Virus record (IMG/VR): IMGVR_UViG_3300017763_003471
Coordinates: 1-64,000 of that record
DNA from: a virus
Length of the DNA stretch: 64,000 bases
Reading direction: 5' to 3' (one strand)
The notes under the pieces were generated by a model. It made no database searches, was not told where the DNA came from, and saw nothing but the letters and a program-made list of their open reading frames with translations. Each line of letters opens with the position of its first letter. The stretch's first letter is position 1. Positions 6,882-17,001 of this stretch are shown one piece after another. Position numbers and translations under genes: made by a program.

Positions 6882-9659
6882 ATGGCTTACGATGGATTTT
6901 TTCTAACATATAAGAACGATAGAGAGACCAACGAAAGGTACGATAGAATAAAAGAAAAGTACCCTAATTTTCGTATGGTTAAAATCAATTTAGAAGATTG
7001 GAATGACCCTAAGTTAACGTCAGCAATCAAGAAAATTGGTACCGTTGCTAATACTAAACACTTCTGGGTTATTGATCCAGATGTCGAAGTCAATCCACAT
7101 TTTGATTATGACTTTCAGACCAATGAATGGGATGAAAATATAACTCATGTCTGGAATGCTGATGAAAGAAATTCATGGCGTTCAGTTGTTGGTGTCAAAT
7201 TATTTAAGACTAGCGAAGTATTAAAACAATCAGAAGAACATATCAAAGATGCTTATTATTTGACTGGAGAGTTCAAAGAGCATAATACCAAACAATTCGT
7301 AAAATATAAACCAACAACAGAAACATATGAAATATTTTATTGGGAAAAAGACTACGGTAAAGTTAATTTAAAAAGATTAAAACAACGCTTTCCTGAAATA
7401 AAAACAGTTACTGGCGATAATAATGTTGATGTGCATACTAAGTGCAGAGAAATGACTCGTACTGATTTTTATTATTTAATTCATCCTAATACAGAAATAT
7501 TTAATAAATTCGAATTTGATTATTCTTTTGCGTTTGGCTTAGATAAAGAGAAACAAAAAGTAGTTGTATGGCAGAAACAAAATCCAATAACTAATTTAAC
7601 ACGTGAATATCATGGACTAGGATTATTTCCTAAAGAAGGTCCTATGTTTAAAGAAAAAGATTACGAAATATTTAACTTTAAAAAGAAAGCAGTCTATGAA
7701 AAAGATGCTATGTGTAAAGATTTAGAGTTTCCTGTAATTAGAACAAAAGACATGCATGATTTAAGTCACGAAGTTGATACAGATATGTATTGGTTAATTC
7801 ATGATGATGTAGAAGAATTTGATATTAATTTCTATCCATTTATTTACGATAGAGATAAAATTCATAATTTTAAAGTTAATACATCAACTGGTATGCCTGT
7901 GCGTAACGGTGTACGACTTGTTCCTCATAAACCTGATGAAGAACAACAAAAAGATATTGATTTAATTGTAGGTAGATTAAAAGAAATAGAAATAGTTGAA
8001 GCAAGAACAGTTGAAGAAGCAGTTAAACTTGCAAAAGAATATACTTTCTGGATGGTCAATCCAGATTTAAAATTAATTAATCCAATGATTGATGATTTTT
8101 ATCCTGATTTATATAACTTGGGTCCAACACATATATGGAGACAACGTGCAAGAACAGGTAAAGATTTAGGTCATGGTGGATTAGCATTCAGTAATAAAGA
8201 TTATCATCCAGATAATGTAAATCTGCATGATAGTTATGGTATGAGAATACCAGATAAACATAATATTAAAAAGTATTTTACACGTGATCCTTTCAAAGCA
8301 TATAAGCAGTCAAAGGGTAGAGTGTTTTATTGGGTAATAGATACCGCGGTAGAGTTGTTAGATGATTTTCAATTTGATTACTATCCCGATATCTTTTCTA
8401 TCGAAAATGTATTTGCATTTAAAAGTGAAGAAGGCAAAGAGGCTGGAGTATATTTAGTTCATAGACCTCACTTAGATAAGTTTAAACTAACTGAGCAAGA
8501 CTTCTCATTCGATAGATTTAAAAATATTATCAGAGTTGATGAAGTTGCGAGTAGAGTTGTAGGACATCCTGCATTTTATTTCGATGAAGGTATGTATAAA
8601 GAACATGCCAAGTACTTTAACGACCATGAGAATATCGATGTAATTGATGCAAGTAAAGGTCTTGCAAAAGCATATATGAGAGCAACGAAGATGACCAAGT
8701 CAGGTTATTTTTGGGCTATCAATAATGATGTAGAATTAACAGAAGATTTCAGTAGAACATTCTATGTAGACAGACACCATAAATCACATTTTCATGTATG
8801 GCCTAAGTCTAATCCCTACACTGGTTACGTTCATCAATATGGTGGACTGAGCCTTATACCCACTGCCGCTCTAAAAGAATTGAAGCCGGATGATGATAAA
8901 ATTCGTAAGATGAATTTTAAGAATAAAAAGCCAGTCAAATCGAAGACGCCATCATCAGCCGATATACCCTTTGATGTAGTGTTTCTTTCCTATCGTGAAA
9001 AAGAAGCAGAAGAAAACTATGCTAAATTACTTTCACGTGTACCAAATGCAAAACGAGTTCACGGAGTTAAAGGTATCTTTAATGCTCATAAACGTGCGGC
9101 CGAAGTTGCAGATACGAAAATGTTTTATGTACTTGATGCAGATGCAATATTATTAGATGAATTTAAGTTCGAATACTTTCCTACAGTGTGGGACGAAGAT
9201 GCAGTTCATGTTTGGAAGTCTAAAAATCCTATCAATGGATTAATATATGGTTTCGGTGGACTTAAATTATTTCCAACACAATTATTACGTGATGCGAAAG
9301 ATTGGAACATTGACTTTACTACGTCAATTTCAGAAAAGTTTAAACCTATGCCTGTAGTTGCTAACTACACCGCATTTAATACTAACCCATACGACACCTG
9401 GAAGTCTGCTTTCAGAGAGTGTACTAAGTTGAGTTCAGGTATTATTCATAATCTCAAAGCAGATGAGGATAAAGAACGATTAGATACTTGGTGTACTGTA
9501 TCTGATGATAATGCAAAGTATGGTAAGTATTCAGTTGCAGGAGCAAACGCTGGCAGAAAGTTTGGTAGTGAGAACGCAGACAACCCAGAAAAACTAGGAT
9601 TAATCAATGACTATGATTGGTTAAATTCTCAATTTAAACAGGACTTTAACAATGAGTAA
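6882..9659 (+). CDS. Seven-module glycosyltransferase-like protein
   Basis: 925 residues built from seven diverged copies of one module, beginning near residues 61, 196, 302, 388, 482, 609 and 747. Each has an aromatic-rich strand, an acidic motif and a following F-x-F/Y segment (for example FWVIDPDVE, YWLIHDDVE, FYVLDADAI), often with a downstream HVW...NP motif. The last copy is best conserved (DADA, then NPINGLIYGFGG) and is followed by a conserved C-terminal region with SAFRECTKLSSG. It looks like the GT-A-like protein common in marine T4-like phages, where DxD would bind metal and a nucleotide sugar. Most N-terminal modules have lost the DxD and may bind sugar only. It starts the operon downstream of 6827-6855 and overlaps the next gene. 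Catalysis is inferred. Confidence 0.6.
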   Translation: MAYDGFFLTYKNDRETNERYDRIKEKYPNFRMVKINLEDWNDPKLTSAIKKIGTVANTKHFWVIDPDVEVNPHFDYDFQTNEWDENITHVWNADERNSWRSVVGVKLFKTSEVLKQSEEHIKDAYYLTGEFKEHNTKQFVKYKPTTETYEIFYWEKDYGKVNLKRLKQRFPEIKTVTGDNNVDVHTKCREMTRTDFYYLIHPNTEIFNKFEFDYSFAFGLDKEKQKVVVWQKQNPITNLTREYHGLGLFPKEGPMFKEKDYEIFNFKKKAVYEKDAMCKDLEFPVIRTKDMHDLSHEVDTDMYWLIHDDVEEFDINFYPFIYDRDKIHNFKVNTSTGMPVRNGVRLVPHKPDEEQQKDIDLIVGRLKEIEIVEARTVEEAVKLAKEYTFWMVNPDLKLINPMIDDFYPDLYNLGPTHIWRQRARTGKDLGHGGLAFSNKDYHPDNVNLHDSYGMRIPDKHNIKKYFTRDPFKAYKQSKGRVFYWVIDTAVELLDDFQFDYYPDIFSIENVFAFKSEEGKEAGVYLVHRPHLDKFKLTEQDFSFDRFKNIIRVDEVASRVVGHPAFYFDEGMYKEHAKYFNDHENIDVIDASKGLAKAYMRATKMTKSGYFWAINNDVELTEDFSRTFYVDRHHKSHFHVWPKSNPYTGYVHQYGGLSLIPTAALKELKPDDDKIRKMNFKNKKPVKSKTPSSADIPFDVVFLSYREKEAEENYAKLLSRVPNAKRVHGVKGIFNAHKRAAEVADTKMFYVLDADAILLDEFKFEYFPTVWDEDAVHVWKSKNPINGLIYGFGGLKLFPTQLLRDAKDWNIDFTTSISEKFKPMPVVANYTAFNTNPYDTWKSAFRECTKLSSGIIHNLKADEDKERLDTWCTVSDDNAKYGKYSVAGANAGRKFGSENADNPEKLGLINDYDWLNSQFKQDFNNE

Positions 9660-10596
9660 TATAAAAGAAAGAAGAAAGGCTAGGTTTGACAAAAGTAAAA
9701 TTACAAAGTCAGATGACCTTTACGACAGTAAAGATCCGTCAGTAGATATAAGTTCAGAAGAATTACCTGATATTCCTAAAAATGAAACTATTGAAATAAC
9801 AGAAAAGCCTAACAGAAAGACTAAAAGAAGGCGTGACTTACTTGTAAAAGAATACGACTATCAGAAAATGGCAGTTGAATATTCTTTAGAGAACGTAAGT
9901 CAGCAATTACATAATTATCGATGTGCAATGGAATTCTTAGCACACGTTAATTTAACAGACAATGATACTATTGTCGATAGATTTAAAGAAATAATATATA
10001 ACTATCCTAACGTAGATATGAGTACATTTGCAAATAAAGATAATGCAAAACTGTATAGTTGGATTGTACAACAAATGATTTACGTATATGGTCAGAAATA
10101 TATTGGTGTTGTTTATCTATTAGGAGGGGGTATGGGATTATTAGGTTCTATGCTCTTAGATACTAAGATGCGATTTGAGAATATTCGTTCATTCGATATT
10201 AATGGTACGTGTCAGTTCTTAGCAGATGAATTTCACAAAAAAGAATTATTGCAGGATTGGAAATTTAAATCAAATACGCAAGATTTGTTTGAGGTTAATT
10301 ATATAGAAAATGAGTTTCAAACACGTTTAGCTGATGGAAAATTATCTACTCCATACAATGAGATCCCAGGTACTATCATTAATTGCAGTGTAAGTTATCT
10401 AACCAATTTCCAGGATTGGTATGATATGATACCAGACACTAAAAGAGTGGTATTAGTTGGCGAAACAGGAGATGTCCCTAGACCTTTTCCTAGTTCACAA
10501 AATTTCAACTTAAGATTTCCAATGTCATACGAACAGTACAGTGGAGTGATTACAGTTGGATCGAAACAATTCTTTTTGAAAATGGGGCTTAAGTAA
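9652..10596 (+). CDS. Class I methyltransferase-like protein
   Basis: 314 residues. The N-terminus (1-75) is charged and Lys/Arg-rich. The core has a Rossmann-like glycine loop VVYLLGGGMGLLGSML (about 157-172), an acidic strand end IRSFDIN (about 178-184) and the later strand GTIINCSVSYLTNF, an order typical of SAM-dependent methyltransferases. The catalytic proline motif of N-methyltransferases is absent, so another substrate or a non-catalytic role is possible. It overlaps both neighbours, the next of which shares its C-terminal architecture. A paralogous pair with 10596-12008 is likely. Confidence 0.5.
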   Translation: MSNIKERRKARFDKSKITKSDDLYDSKDPSVDISSEELPDIPKNETIEITEKPNRKTKRRRDLLVKEYDYQKMAVEYSLENVSQQLHNYRCAMEFLAHVNLTDNDTIVDRFKEIIYNYPNVDMSTFANKDNAKLYSWIVQQMIYVYGQKYIGVVYLLGGGMGLLGSMLLDTKMRFENIRSFDINGTCQFLADEFHKKELLQDWKFKSNTQDLFEVNYIENEFQTRLADGKLSTPYNEIPGTIINCSVSYLTNFQDWYDMIPDTKRVVLVGETGDVPRPFPSSQNFNLRFPMSYEQYSGVITVGSKQFFLKMGLK

Positions 10597-12008
10597 TGAA
10601 GCCGTATGAAATTGCAGATAGATTAAATCTCCTTTATGGGAATAGTAGACCTATGCTATCTGAATTAGAAAGAGTTGTTAATACTGAGGAACTCAGTAGT
10701 ATATTTACTTTATGCTCTTACTTCTTAGGTAAGAAACATAGAGCGAATATGAATGCTCTAATGAATCTCGTTTATGAGAGACAAGTTTGTGATAACACAT
10801 TCGTCCTGTTTAAAGTGTTAGACAAAATATCTCAAAACGATGATTCATTGGACGCATTAAGAAACTTTATGGCATGTGAAACTATTGATAGAAAATCAAT
10901 GTATCTTGTGTTTAGAGTTTTGAATGGAATGTATCCAGACAATGCAGATACATTAGATGATTTAAAAAATACTATTTGTGCGGAAGGTGGTGAGTTTGAT
11001 AGAGACTTAGTATTTTTATTATTTAATGTACTAGAAAAAATAATAGATGATGAAGAAGGATTAGGTGCATTAAAAAATGTTTGTGGTAATCATAATTTTA
11101 TTAAATCACAAACAGAATTATTATTCAGAGTAATAATGAATATTGAATACCCTGATGATGAAATATTAAGTGCATTAAAAAATATTATTGCAGTTGATAC
11201 TGATCCAGACTTATATTTATTATTTAAAGTTATTCAGGGTTTTGATGAATCTAATGAAGATATTGCTAACGTAAAAAGTGCAACAATATTTAAAACAAAA
11301 GTATTTGAATTAGTTCACACTCTTACTGAAGGCAAGTATAGTATTCCTATGAATATGAAGAAAATGACTAAAAGATTTGAAGGTCAAGCGTTGACTGATG
11401 CATTTAGTAGAGGACAGTTACAGTCTAAACTGTGGTTAATTGACATTGTGAATAATTATGATATAAACTTAGGTAAGACTATTTACACTTGTGCAGGTTG
11501 GTATGGAGTTTTACCAGCATTATTGTTTGAAAGATGCAAGATTGAAGGTAATATCTATAGCTTTGATAGTGATCCTACTACAGATAATCCAGCAGATACA
11601 CTCAATAAAGAGTATATAATTGACAATATGAAGTTCAAATCATTCGTAAAAGATATAGCAGAATTGAAGTTTTCTGAGGAAACACTGCCAATAAAACATT
11701 ATAAATACAGTGATGCAGTTAAGTTCGAAGTCATGGATACAACACATACTATTGGTCATCCAACATGTGTAATCAATACAAGTTGCGAACATATTGCAGA
11801 GTTTGACAAATGGTGGAATGCTATTCCAAAGGGTACACTAGTGATATTACAGAATAATGATTTTATTGAACATGAAGATGAAACAGTTGTTAATACTAAA
11901 ACAGATGTTGATAGTTGGGCTAAAGAGTTGAAACTATCTAAAAATATATTCACTGGGACACTAGAATTGGAGCATTACAACCGGTATATGATTATCGGAG
12001 AGAAATAA
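10596..12008 (+). CDS. Helical-repeat protein fused to a methyltransferase-like domain
   Basis: 470 residues. Residues about 36-235 carry five clear and one degenerate tandem repeat with a 33-37 residue period: LFKVLDKI, VFRVLNGM, LFNVLEKI, LFRVIMNI and LFKVIQGF recur, each followed by D/E-rich turns and LxALKN. This is the layout of TPR/PPR/HEAT-like helical hairpins. The C-terminal half (about 280-470) repeats the Rossmann-like plan of the preceding gene: TIYTCAGWYGVLPALL, IYSFDSDPT, TCVINTSCEHI. A repeat scaffold that presents a substrate to the methyltransferase-like domain is a reasonable inference. The start ATG lies immediately after the preceding stop. Confidence 0.55.
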   Translation: MKPYEIADRLNLLYGNSRPMLSELERVVNTEELSSIFTLCSYFLGKKHRANMNALMNLVYERQVCDNTFVLFKVLDKISQNDDSLDALRNFMACETIDRKSMYLVFRVLNGMYPDNADTLDDLKNTICAEGGEFDRDLVFLLFNVLEKIIDDEEGLGALKNVCGNHNFIKSQTELLFRVIMNIEYPDDEILSALKNIIAVDTDPDLYLLFKVIQGFDESNEDIANVKSATIFKTKVFELVHTLTEGKYSIPMNMKKMTKRFEGQALTDAFSRGQLQSKLWLIDIVNNYDINLGKTIYTCAGWYGVLPALLFERCKIEGNIYSFDSDPTTDNPADTLNKEYIIDNMKFKSFVKDIAELKFSEETLPIKHYKYSDAVKFEVMDTTHTIGHPTCVINTSCEHIAEFDKWWNAIPKGTLVILQNNDFIEHEDETVVNTKTDVDSWAKELKLSKNIFTGTLELEHYNRYMIIGEK

Positions 12009-13304
12009 GTGAAAAATGCTCAAGTCAGAGGTTATATAGACAAAGAGAAAATAAAAGCAAGAGAGGCTTTTAAAGAATTGTTGAAGGAACACCAAAATGG
12101 CAAAGCCGATACAAGTAATTTTTGTGCGGCACCATTTGCACATATGTATGTTCACAGTAATGAAGGGCAAAGAGTTTGTTGTATGTCAACCGAGTACAAT
12201 GTAGTAGAAGATGATACTGAATTAGATTTAAAGAAACGTTGGAGTAATGATTATTACAAAGAGTTCAGAAAGAAATTCTTACGTAATGAACAACCAGATG
12301 TTTGTGTTAAATGTTATAACTTAGAAAGTGCAGGTGGTAGAAGTGATAGAATAAATTTCAATACTATGTACAGTACAAAGATTGAACCAAATATAGAAAC
12401 AGGTAATCAATGGAATGCACCAATAGATATTGACGTTAGACCAGGCAACTTATGTAATTTAAAATGTAGAATGTGCGGACCTATATCAAGTTCACAAATA
12501 GAAAAAGAAGTACAAGATAATCAAGAATTATTACGTCCTATTTTAGGTCATGGAAAGATAATAAGGTCAGATGTTTTAGCAAATGAGCATAATATAGAAT
12601 TTTTATTAGAAGCGGCAGACAAAGGAAATAGAATTAAGTTCTTAGGCGGAGAACCCACTATTATGCCAGAAGTTGATAAGTTCTTAGATATATTAATTGA
12701 TAAGAAATATCTTAATGTTCCATTACATTTTACTACAAACTGTACAAATAATAATAGAAGATTTGTTGATAAATTAGCAAAGTTTAATAACGTATCATTC
12801 AATTATAGTATTGATGGAACTGAATCAGTAGTTGAATATATCAGAACACCAGTTAAATTTAAAACGATAGACAAAACAATTAGATTATATCATGAAATAG
12901 CACAAAAACATCCACATGCGGTAAGTGAAATAAGTTTTACATGGCAAGCATATAATTTATTTAATTTGCTTGATACGATTAAGTGGGCACAAAGTATAGG
13001 TATAACTATGAGACCAGAGATTCTTAGAACACCAGAGTGGTCTTCAATAAGAAATATCCCAGTAGATATTCGTACTCCATACATTTATTCGTTAATAAAA
13101 GAGATTGAACCATGGGAGAACAGATATTCATATAGAGTTATTCCTGCATTATATCAAATGTTGAATGACAAGGAACAATATAATCCTATACATCTAGCAA
13201 GAGCAACAAAGAGATTTGATAAAGTAAGAAATCAACACATAAAAGATTACATACCAGAAATATATGAAATCATAAAAAAGGACTATGATGATTTACAAAT
13301 ATGA
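12009..13304 (+). CDS. Radical SAM protein with N-terminal twitch/SPASM-like cluster domain (subfamily A)
   Basis: 431 residues from a GTG directly after the preceding TAA, behind GGAG. The radical SAM triad CNLKCRMC is at Cys149, 153 and 156, with the following KFLGGEPT strand binding SAM. Unusually, the auxiliary cluster cysteines come first: Cys39, the Cys57-Cys58 pair and Cys99/Cys102 (CVKC). This order fits the N-terminal-twitch radical SAM group rather than C-terminal SPASM. Such enzymes need a second [4Fe-4S] cluster for substrate binding or electron transfer. Paralogs occur at 15454, 20595 and 61400. Substrate unknown; peptide or carbohydrate are both plausible. Confidence 0.85.
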   Translation: MKNAQVRGYIDKEKIKAREAFKELLKEHQNGKADTSNFCAAPFAHMYVHSNEGQRVCCMSTEYNVVEDDTELDLKKRWSNDYYKEFRKKFLRNEQPDVCVKCYNLESAGGRSDRINFNTMYSTKIEPNIETGNQWNAPIDIDVRPGNLCNLKCRMCGPISSSQIEKEVQDNQELLRPILGHGKIIRSDVLANEHNIEFLLEAADKGNRIKFLGGEPTIMPEVDKFLDILIDKKYLNVPLHFTTNCTNNNRRFVDKLAKFNNVSFNYSIDGTESVVEYIRTPVKFKTIDKTIRLYHEIAQKHPHAVSEISFTWQAYNLFNLLDTIKWAQSIGITMRPEILRTPEWSSIRNIPVDIRTPYIYSLIKEIEPWENRYSYRVIPALYQMLNDKEQYNPIHLARATKRFDKVRNQHIKDYIPEIYEIIKKDYDDLQI

Positions 13305-14376
13305 TGAAGTAAGAGCAATACACTTGGAAATAACTGAAAAGTGTCAAGCCGCTTGTCCTATGTGCGATAGAAACGTACATGGTGGTAAAGATAATCCTAA
13401 TCTTGGTATGCATGAATTATCATTACAAGATATTCAGGAGATGATGCCTCCAGAGTTTGTAAAGCAGTTAGAAAGAATTTATATGTGTGGTAACTTTGGT
13501 GATCCTATTGTTGCTAAAGATACATTAGAAGTCATGCAATACTTTCGTTCACAGAAACGGGAGTTAACGCTGGGAATGAATACCAACGCTGGTGCGAAGA
13601 AACCAGAGTGGTGGAGAGAATTAGCAAAGACATTAGGTAACTGGAGTTATGTTAAGTTTGGATTTGATGGACTGAAAGATACAAATCATTTATATAGACA
13701 GAATGTTAATTGGGATATAGCGTGGGAAAATGCGGTAGCGTTTATTGAGGCAGGTGGTAAAGCACATTGGGATTACTTAATCTTTGAACACAATGAACAT
13801 CAAGTAGAAGAGGCTAGAGCATTGGCAGAGAAAACAGGCTTTAAAAAGTTCATACCTAAAAAGACAGGTCGTTTCTTTTCTACAATGAAACAAGTTAAGA
13901 AAGATGAACATCAAGCAAAGAATAGAAAAGGTGCTGAAACACAATTACTACAACAACCAAAGGAAGTTAAGTATCAGAATAAAGCACTAGATAAGATTAA
14001 AGAAATTACAAACAAGCATGGTTCATTAGAAAAGTATTTTGATAATGTACAAATCAGTTGTAAAGTTGCGGCTGAAAAGAATATGTATATTAGTGCAGAA
14101 GGATTAATTCTTCCATGTTGTTGGGTAGCTGGTAATATGTATAAGTGGTGGCAGAAGCCAGGAGAAAATCAAGTATGGGAACTTCTACAACAGTCAGGTG
14201 GTAAAGATGAATTTGATGCTAAGAGACATGGAATAGAATATGTATTAAACAATGAATACTTTTCTCATAGATTAGTAGATAGTTGGAAACAACCAAATGT
14301 ACATGCAGGGAAACCAATGGTATGTTCACAGAAATGTGGTAAAGAGTTCGATGCATTTGCGGAGCAGTTCAAGTAA
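13285..14376 (+). CDS. Radical SAM/SPASM protein (subfamily B)
   Basis: 363 residues; overlaps the previous gene by 20 nt. CQAACPMC at Cys20, 24 and 27 opens the radical SAM domain (LHLE-type strand just before), then MCGNFGDP in place of the usual GGEP. The C-terminal auxiliary cluster region has CK (about 255), PCCW and CSQKCGKEF, a SPASM-like arrangement. It is about 40% alike by eye to the protein at 19370, sharing DGLKDTNHLYR and HNEHQVEEARALA. SPASM enzymes modify peptides or sugars; the substrate here is unknown. Confidence 0.85.
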   Translation: MMIYKYDEVRAIHLEITEKCQAACPMCDRNVHGGKDNPNLGMHELSLQDIQEMMPPEFVKQLERIYMCGNFGDPIVAKDTLEVMQYFRSQKRELTLGMNTNAGAKKPEWWRELAKTLGNWSYVKFGFDGLKDTNHLYRQNVNWDIAWENAVAFIEAGGKAHWDYLIFEHNEHQVEEARALAEKTGFKKFIPKKTGRFFSTMKQVKKDEHQAKNRKGAETQLLQQPKEVKYQNKALDKIKEITNKHGSLEKYFDNVQISCKVAAEKNMYISAEGLILPCCWVAGNMYKWWQKPGENQVWELLQQSGGKDEFDAKRHGIEYVLNNEYFSHRLVDSWKQPNVHAGKPMVCSQKCGKEFDAFAEQFK

Positions 14377-15446
14377 TGGCTGAATTAAAACTAAGATATA
14401 AAGCCAATGATTCGTATCATAGTCAATATGATAGATACGAACCTATAGTTGGTAATGATTATATCGTAGTTGATTGGATGATGGGTAATACCTGTAATTA
14501 TGCCTGTACTTATTGTGATGAGGAGTTTCATGATGGTTCAACTCCTTGGCCAGAAGTTGATGTAGTATTAGAGTTTACAAAAAGATTAACAGACCATTAC
14601 AGAAAGTATGCACCAGGTAAAAGAATACTATGGAACTTATTAGGTGGCGAACCAACAGTATGGCCTAAGTTCTCAGAGGTATTTCATAAAATGAAAGAAT
14701 ATGACTCAAGTTCCAGCGTGAGAATATTGACCAATGGTTCAAGAACCCTACGCTGGTGGGAGAAGAATGCAAATATATTTGATGAAGTTATTATAAGTTA
14801 TCATCCACAAAGTGCAGATTATAAACATGTAACAGATGTATCAAACATACTTATGGATAAGGGAACAATATGTTCTATTCAGTCAGCTATATATCCTCCG
14901 TTACTTGATAGATGTATTGAAGCGGCAAAGTATTACCATGAGAATTCTAAATGTATAACGCATAATTCAAAAGCATTACAAGAAACATTAGGCAGTAACA
15001 ATACGTTTGTATATCCAGAAGGTGCGTTTGAAATATTGCGTAGATATGATGGACAACCAAAGCATTGGCAAGATATAGAACAAAGTGATTCAAAAGAAGC
15101 AGTACATCTTGTAGCAAAAAGAAAGTTCCTTAGAAAAAGTATGGGTAAACAAATGCGTTATCTTAATACTAAGACAGGCAAATCAGTAGTATTCAATAAC
15201 CCAAATCATATTATGGAACAAGGACACAATACGTGGAAAGGCTGGAAGTGTATGATAGGAATTGAAGCATTAGTTGTTCAATTAAATGGAACTATAACAA
15301 GTGGTAACAGTTGTTTTACTAAACTAGTTCATGGACATATAAACAAACCAGATGAAATAGACTTTCCTACAGATGGATTAATATGCCCACAAACTTGGTG
15401 CAGTTGTGTATCGGACACAGAAGTAACGAAAATTAAGGTGAAATAA
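14376..15446 (+). CDS. Radical SAM protein (subfamily C)
   Basis: 356 residues. CNYACTYC at Cys40, 44 and 47, then NLLGGEPTVWP for SAM binding. The C-terminus carries further cysteines (GWKCMIG, SGNSCF, ICPQTWCSC) that could hold an auxiliary cluster. It overlaps the preceding gene by one base (TAATG) and resembles the protein at 22024. The pairing of one B and one C member is repeated at 19370/22024. Confidence 0.83.
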   Translation: MAELKLRYKANDSYHSQYDRYEPIVGNDYIVVDWMMGNTCNYACTYCDEEFHDGSTPWPEVDVVLEFTKRLTDHYRKYAPGKRILWNLLGGEPTVWPKFSEVFHKMKEYDSSSSVRILTNGSRTLRWWEKNANIFDEVIISYHPQSADYKHVTDVSNILMDKGTICSIQSAIYPPLLDRCIEAAKYYHENSKCITHNSKALQETLGSNNTFVYPEGAFEILRRYDGQPKHWQDIEQSDSKEAVHLVAKRKFLRKSMGKQMRYLNTKTGKSVVFNNPNHIMEQGHNTWKGWKCMIGIEALVVQLNGTITSGNSCFTKLVHGHINKPDEIDFPTDGLICPQTWCSCVSDTEVTKIKVK

Positions 15447-15453
15447 ATACAGT

Positions 15454-17001
15454 ATGTCCAAGAAAAACAATCCAGAATTAGAGAAAAACTTAAACGAATT
15501 TGTTCGAAGAACAGGTGCACCTACAAAAACATTTTGTTTGTTACCGTGGGTTCATTTAAGTACAAGACCTAATGGACATATGCGTGTATGTTGTACGGCA
15601 AATGCAAGTTCAGTTGGTCCTACAAATGATAAAGAACACGGCGGAGAAGTAGGTGTTCTAAAAAATGCTGATGGTAAACCTTCAAACTTAAATCATAGTG
15701 ACTTGATGTCAAGTTGGAATAATGATTATATGAAGAATGTTAGAAAGCAAATGCTTAATAACGAAATGCCTCCTAGTTGTATGAAATGTTACAAAGAGGA
15801 AGATGCAGGTCATATGTCAAAAAGATATTGGGAAACAGAGTACTGGTCTCGTAGAGTTGATATGAAAGAGATACTTGATGAGACAACAGAAGACGGTGCA
15901 ATCCCTCCAAAGATTAGATACTTAGACTTGCGTTTAGGTTCTAAATGTAATCTTAAATGTATTATGTGTTCTCCTCATGACAGTTCAATGTGGGTTAAAG
16001 ATTGGATTAAATTACATCCACAGATTGAAAACGAATCATTAAAAGAAACTATGCAATGGGGTAACAAAGGTCAGATAGATGGTGCAACATATAACTGGCA
16101 TAAAAAGAATGATGCATTTTGGGATCAGTTGTATGACCAAATCCCACATATGAAACAGTTATACTTTGCTGGTGGGGAAGCTACAATCATTGAAGAACAT
16201 TATACTTTACTTGAAGAAGTTGTAGAAAGAGGATATGCTCCCGGTATTGAATTAAGATATAACTCAAATGGTTTAGAAATGCCACAACGTTTATTTGACT
16301 TGTGGAAACAATTCAAGCGTGTACGTTTCCATTATAGCGTAGACAGTATAGGTCTTATGAATGATTACATACGTTTTCCAAGTGAATGGGAACACACAGT
16401 AAGACAATTTCATTTATTAGATAACACAGGACCTAACGTAGAAGTTACAGTTGCTTGTGCAGTTCAGGCTCTTAACATATATTATCTTCCTGACTTTGTT
16501 AAGTGGAAGATTGAACAGAATTTTAAAAAGATTAACTTATGGCCACTAGGTGCAGGTATGATTAACTATCACTTTGTTTATCACCCACCTCATTTAAATG
16601 TTAAAGTTTTACCTAAGTGGTTCAAAGAAATGACAGTTGCAAAGTATGACAAGTTTATTGAGTGGCTTGATGCAAACTGGGAAAAATGTGATGGTGTCAC
16701 AAACTATGATGAATGGAAAAATGCAAACTACGGTATTAAAAGACTAAGAGGTATGCTTTCATTTATGAATAGTGGTGACTGGTCACGACAACGTATGCCA
16801 GAGTTTATTGAGTATATCAATAAGATGGACGGTATAAGAGATACAAATTTTAGAGATGTGTTTCCTGAGATGGCTCCTCTTTTAGATTGGACACCAGAAG
16901 ATGGTGAAGATTGGGACGGAGAGTTCGATGATAGATTACTAAAAGAGTTAGAAGATTCAGGGTTTCACGTTAATCAACAGGAGTTAGACATTGACAATTA
17001 A
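15454..17001 (+). CDS. Radical SAM protein with N-terminal twitch domain (subfamily A)
   Basis: 515 residues. N-terminal cluster cysteines: Cys28 (FCLLPW), Cys46-Cys47 (RVCCTA) and Cys109/112 (CMKC). The radical SAM triad CNLKCIMC is at Cys165, 169 and 172, followed by LYFAGGEATI. It is closest to the protein at 20595: both have the LPW...STR.NG...RVCC block and a long C-terminal region with LPDFVKWKIEQ/FTDFLKWKIEQ. Coupled to the hydroxylase that follows by an 11-nt overlap. Substrate unknown. Confidence 0.85.
   Translation: MSKKNNPELEKNLNEFVRRTGAPTKTFCLLPWVHLSTRPNGHMRVCCTANASSVGPTNDKEHGGEVGVLKNADGKPSNLNHSDLMSSWNNDYMKNVRKQMLNNEMPPSCMKCYKEEDAGHMSKRYWETEYWSRRVDMKEILDETTEDGAIPPKIRYLDLRLGSKCNLKCIMCSPHDSSMWVKDWIKLHPQIENESLKETMQWGNKGQIDGATYNWHKKNDAFWDQLYDQIPHMKQLYFAGGEATIIEEHYTLLEEVVERGYAPGIELRYNSNGLEMPQRLFDLWKQFKRVRFHYSVDSIGLMNDYIRFPSEWEHTVRQFHLLDNTGPNVEVTVACAVQALNIYYLPDFVKWKIEQNFKKINLWPLGAGMINYHFVYHPPHLNVKVLPKWFKEMTVAKYDKFIEWLDANWEKCDGVTNYDEWKNANYGIKRLRGMLSFMNSGDWSRQRMPEFIEYINKMDGIRDTNFRDVFPEMAPLLDWTPEDGEDWDGEFDDRLLKELEDSGFHVNQQELDIDN

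Noticed and set aside
15442-15449. AATAAATA as a late promoter for the radical SAM gene at 15454
   Set aside because: It is formed by the preceding stop codon and lies only 4 nt from the ATG; a chance match is as likely.
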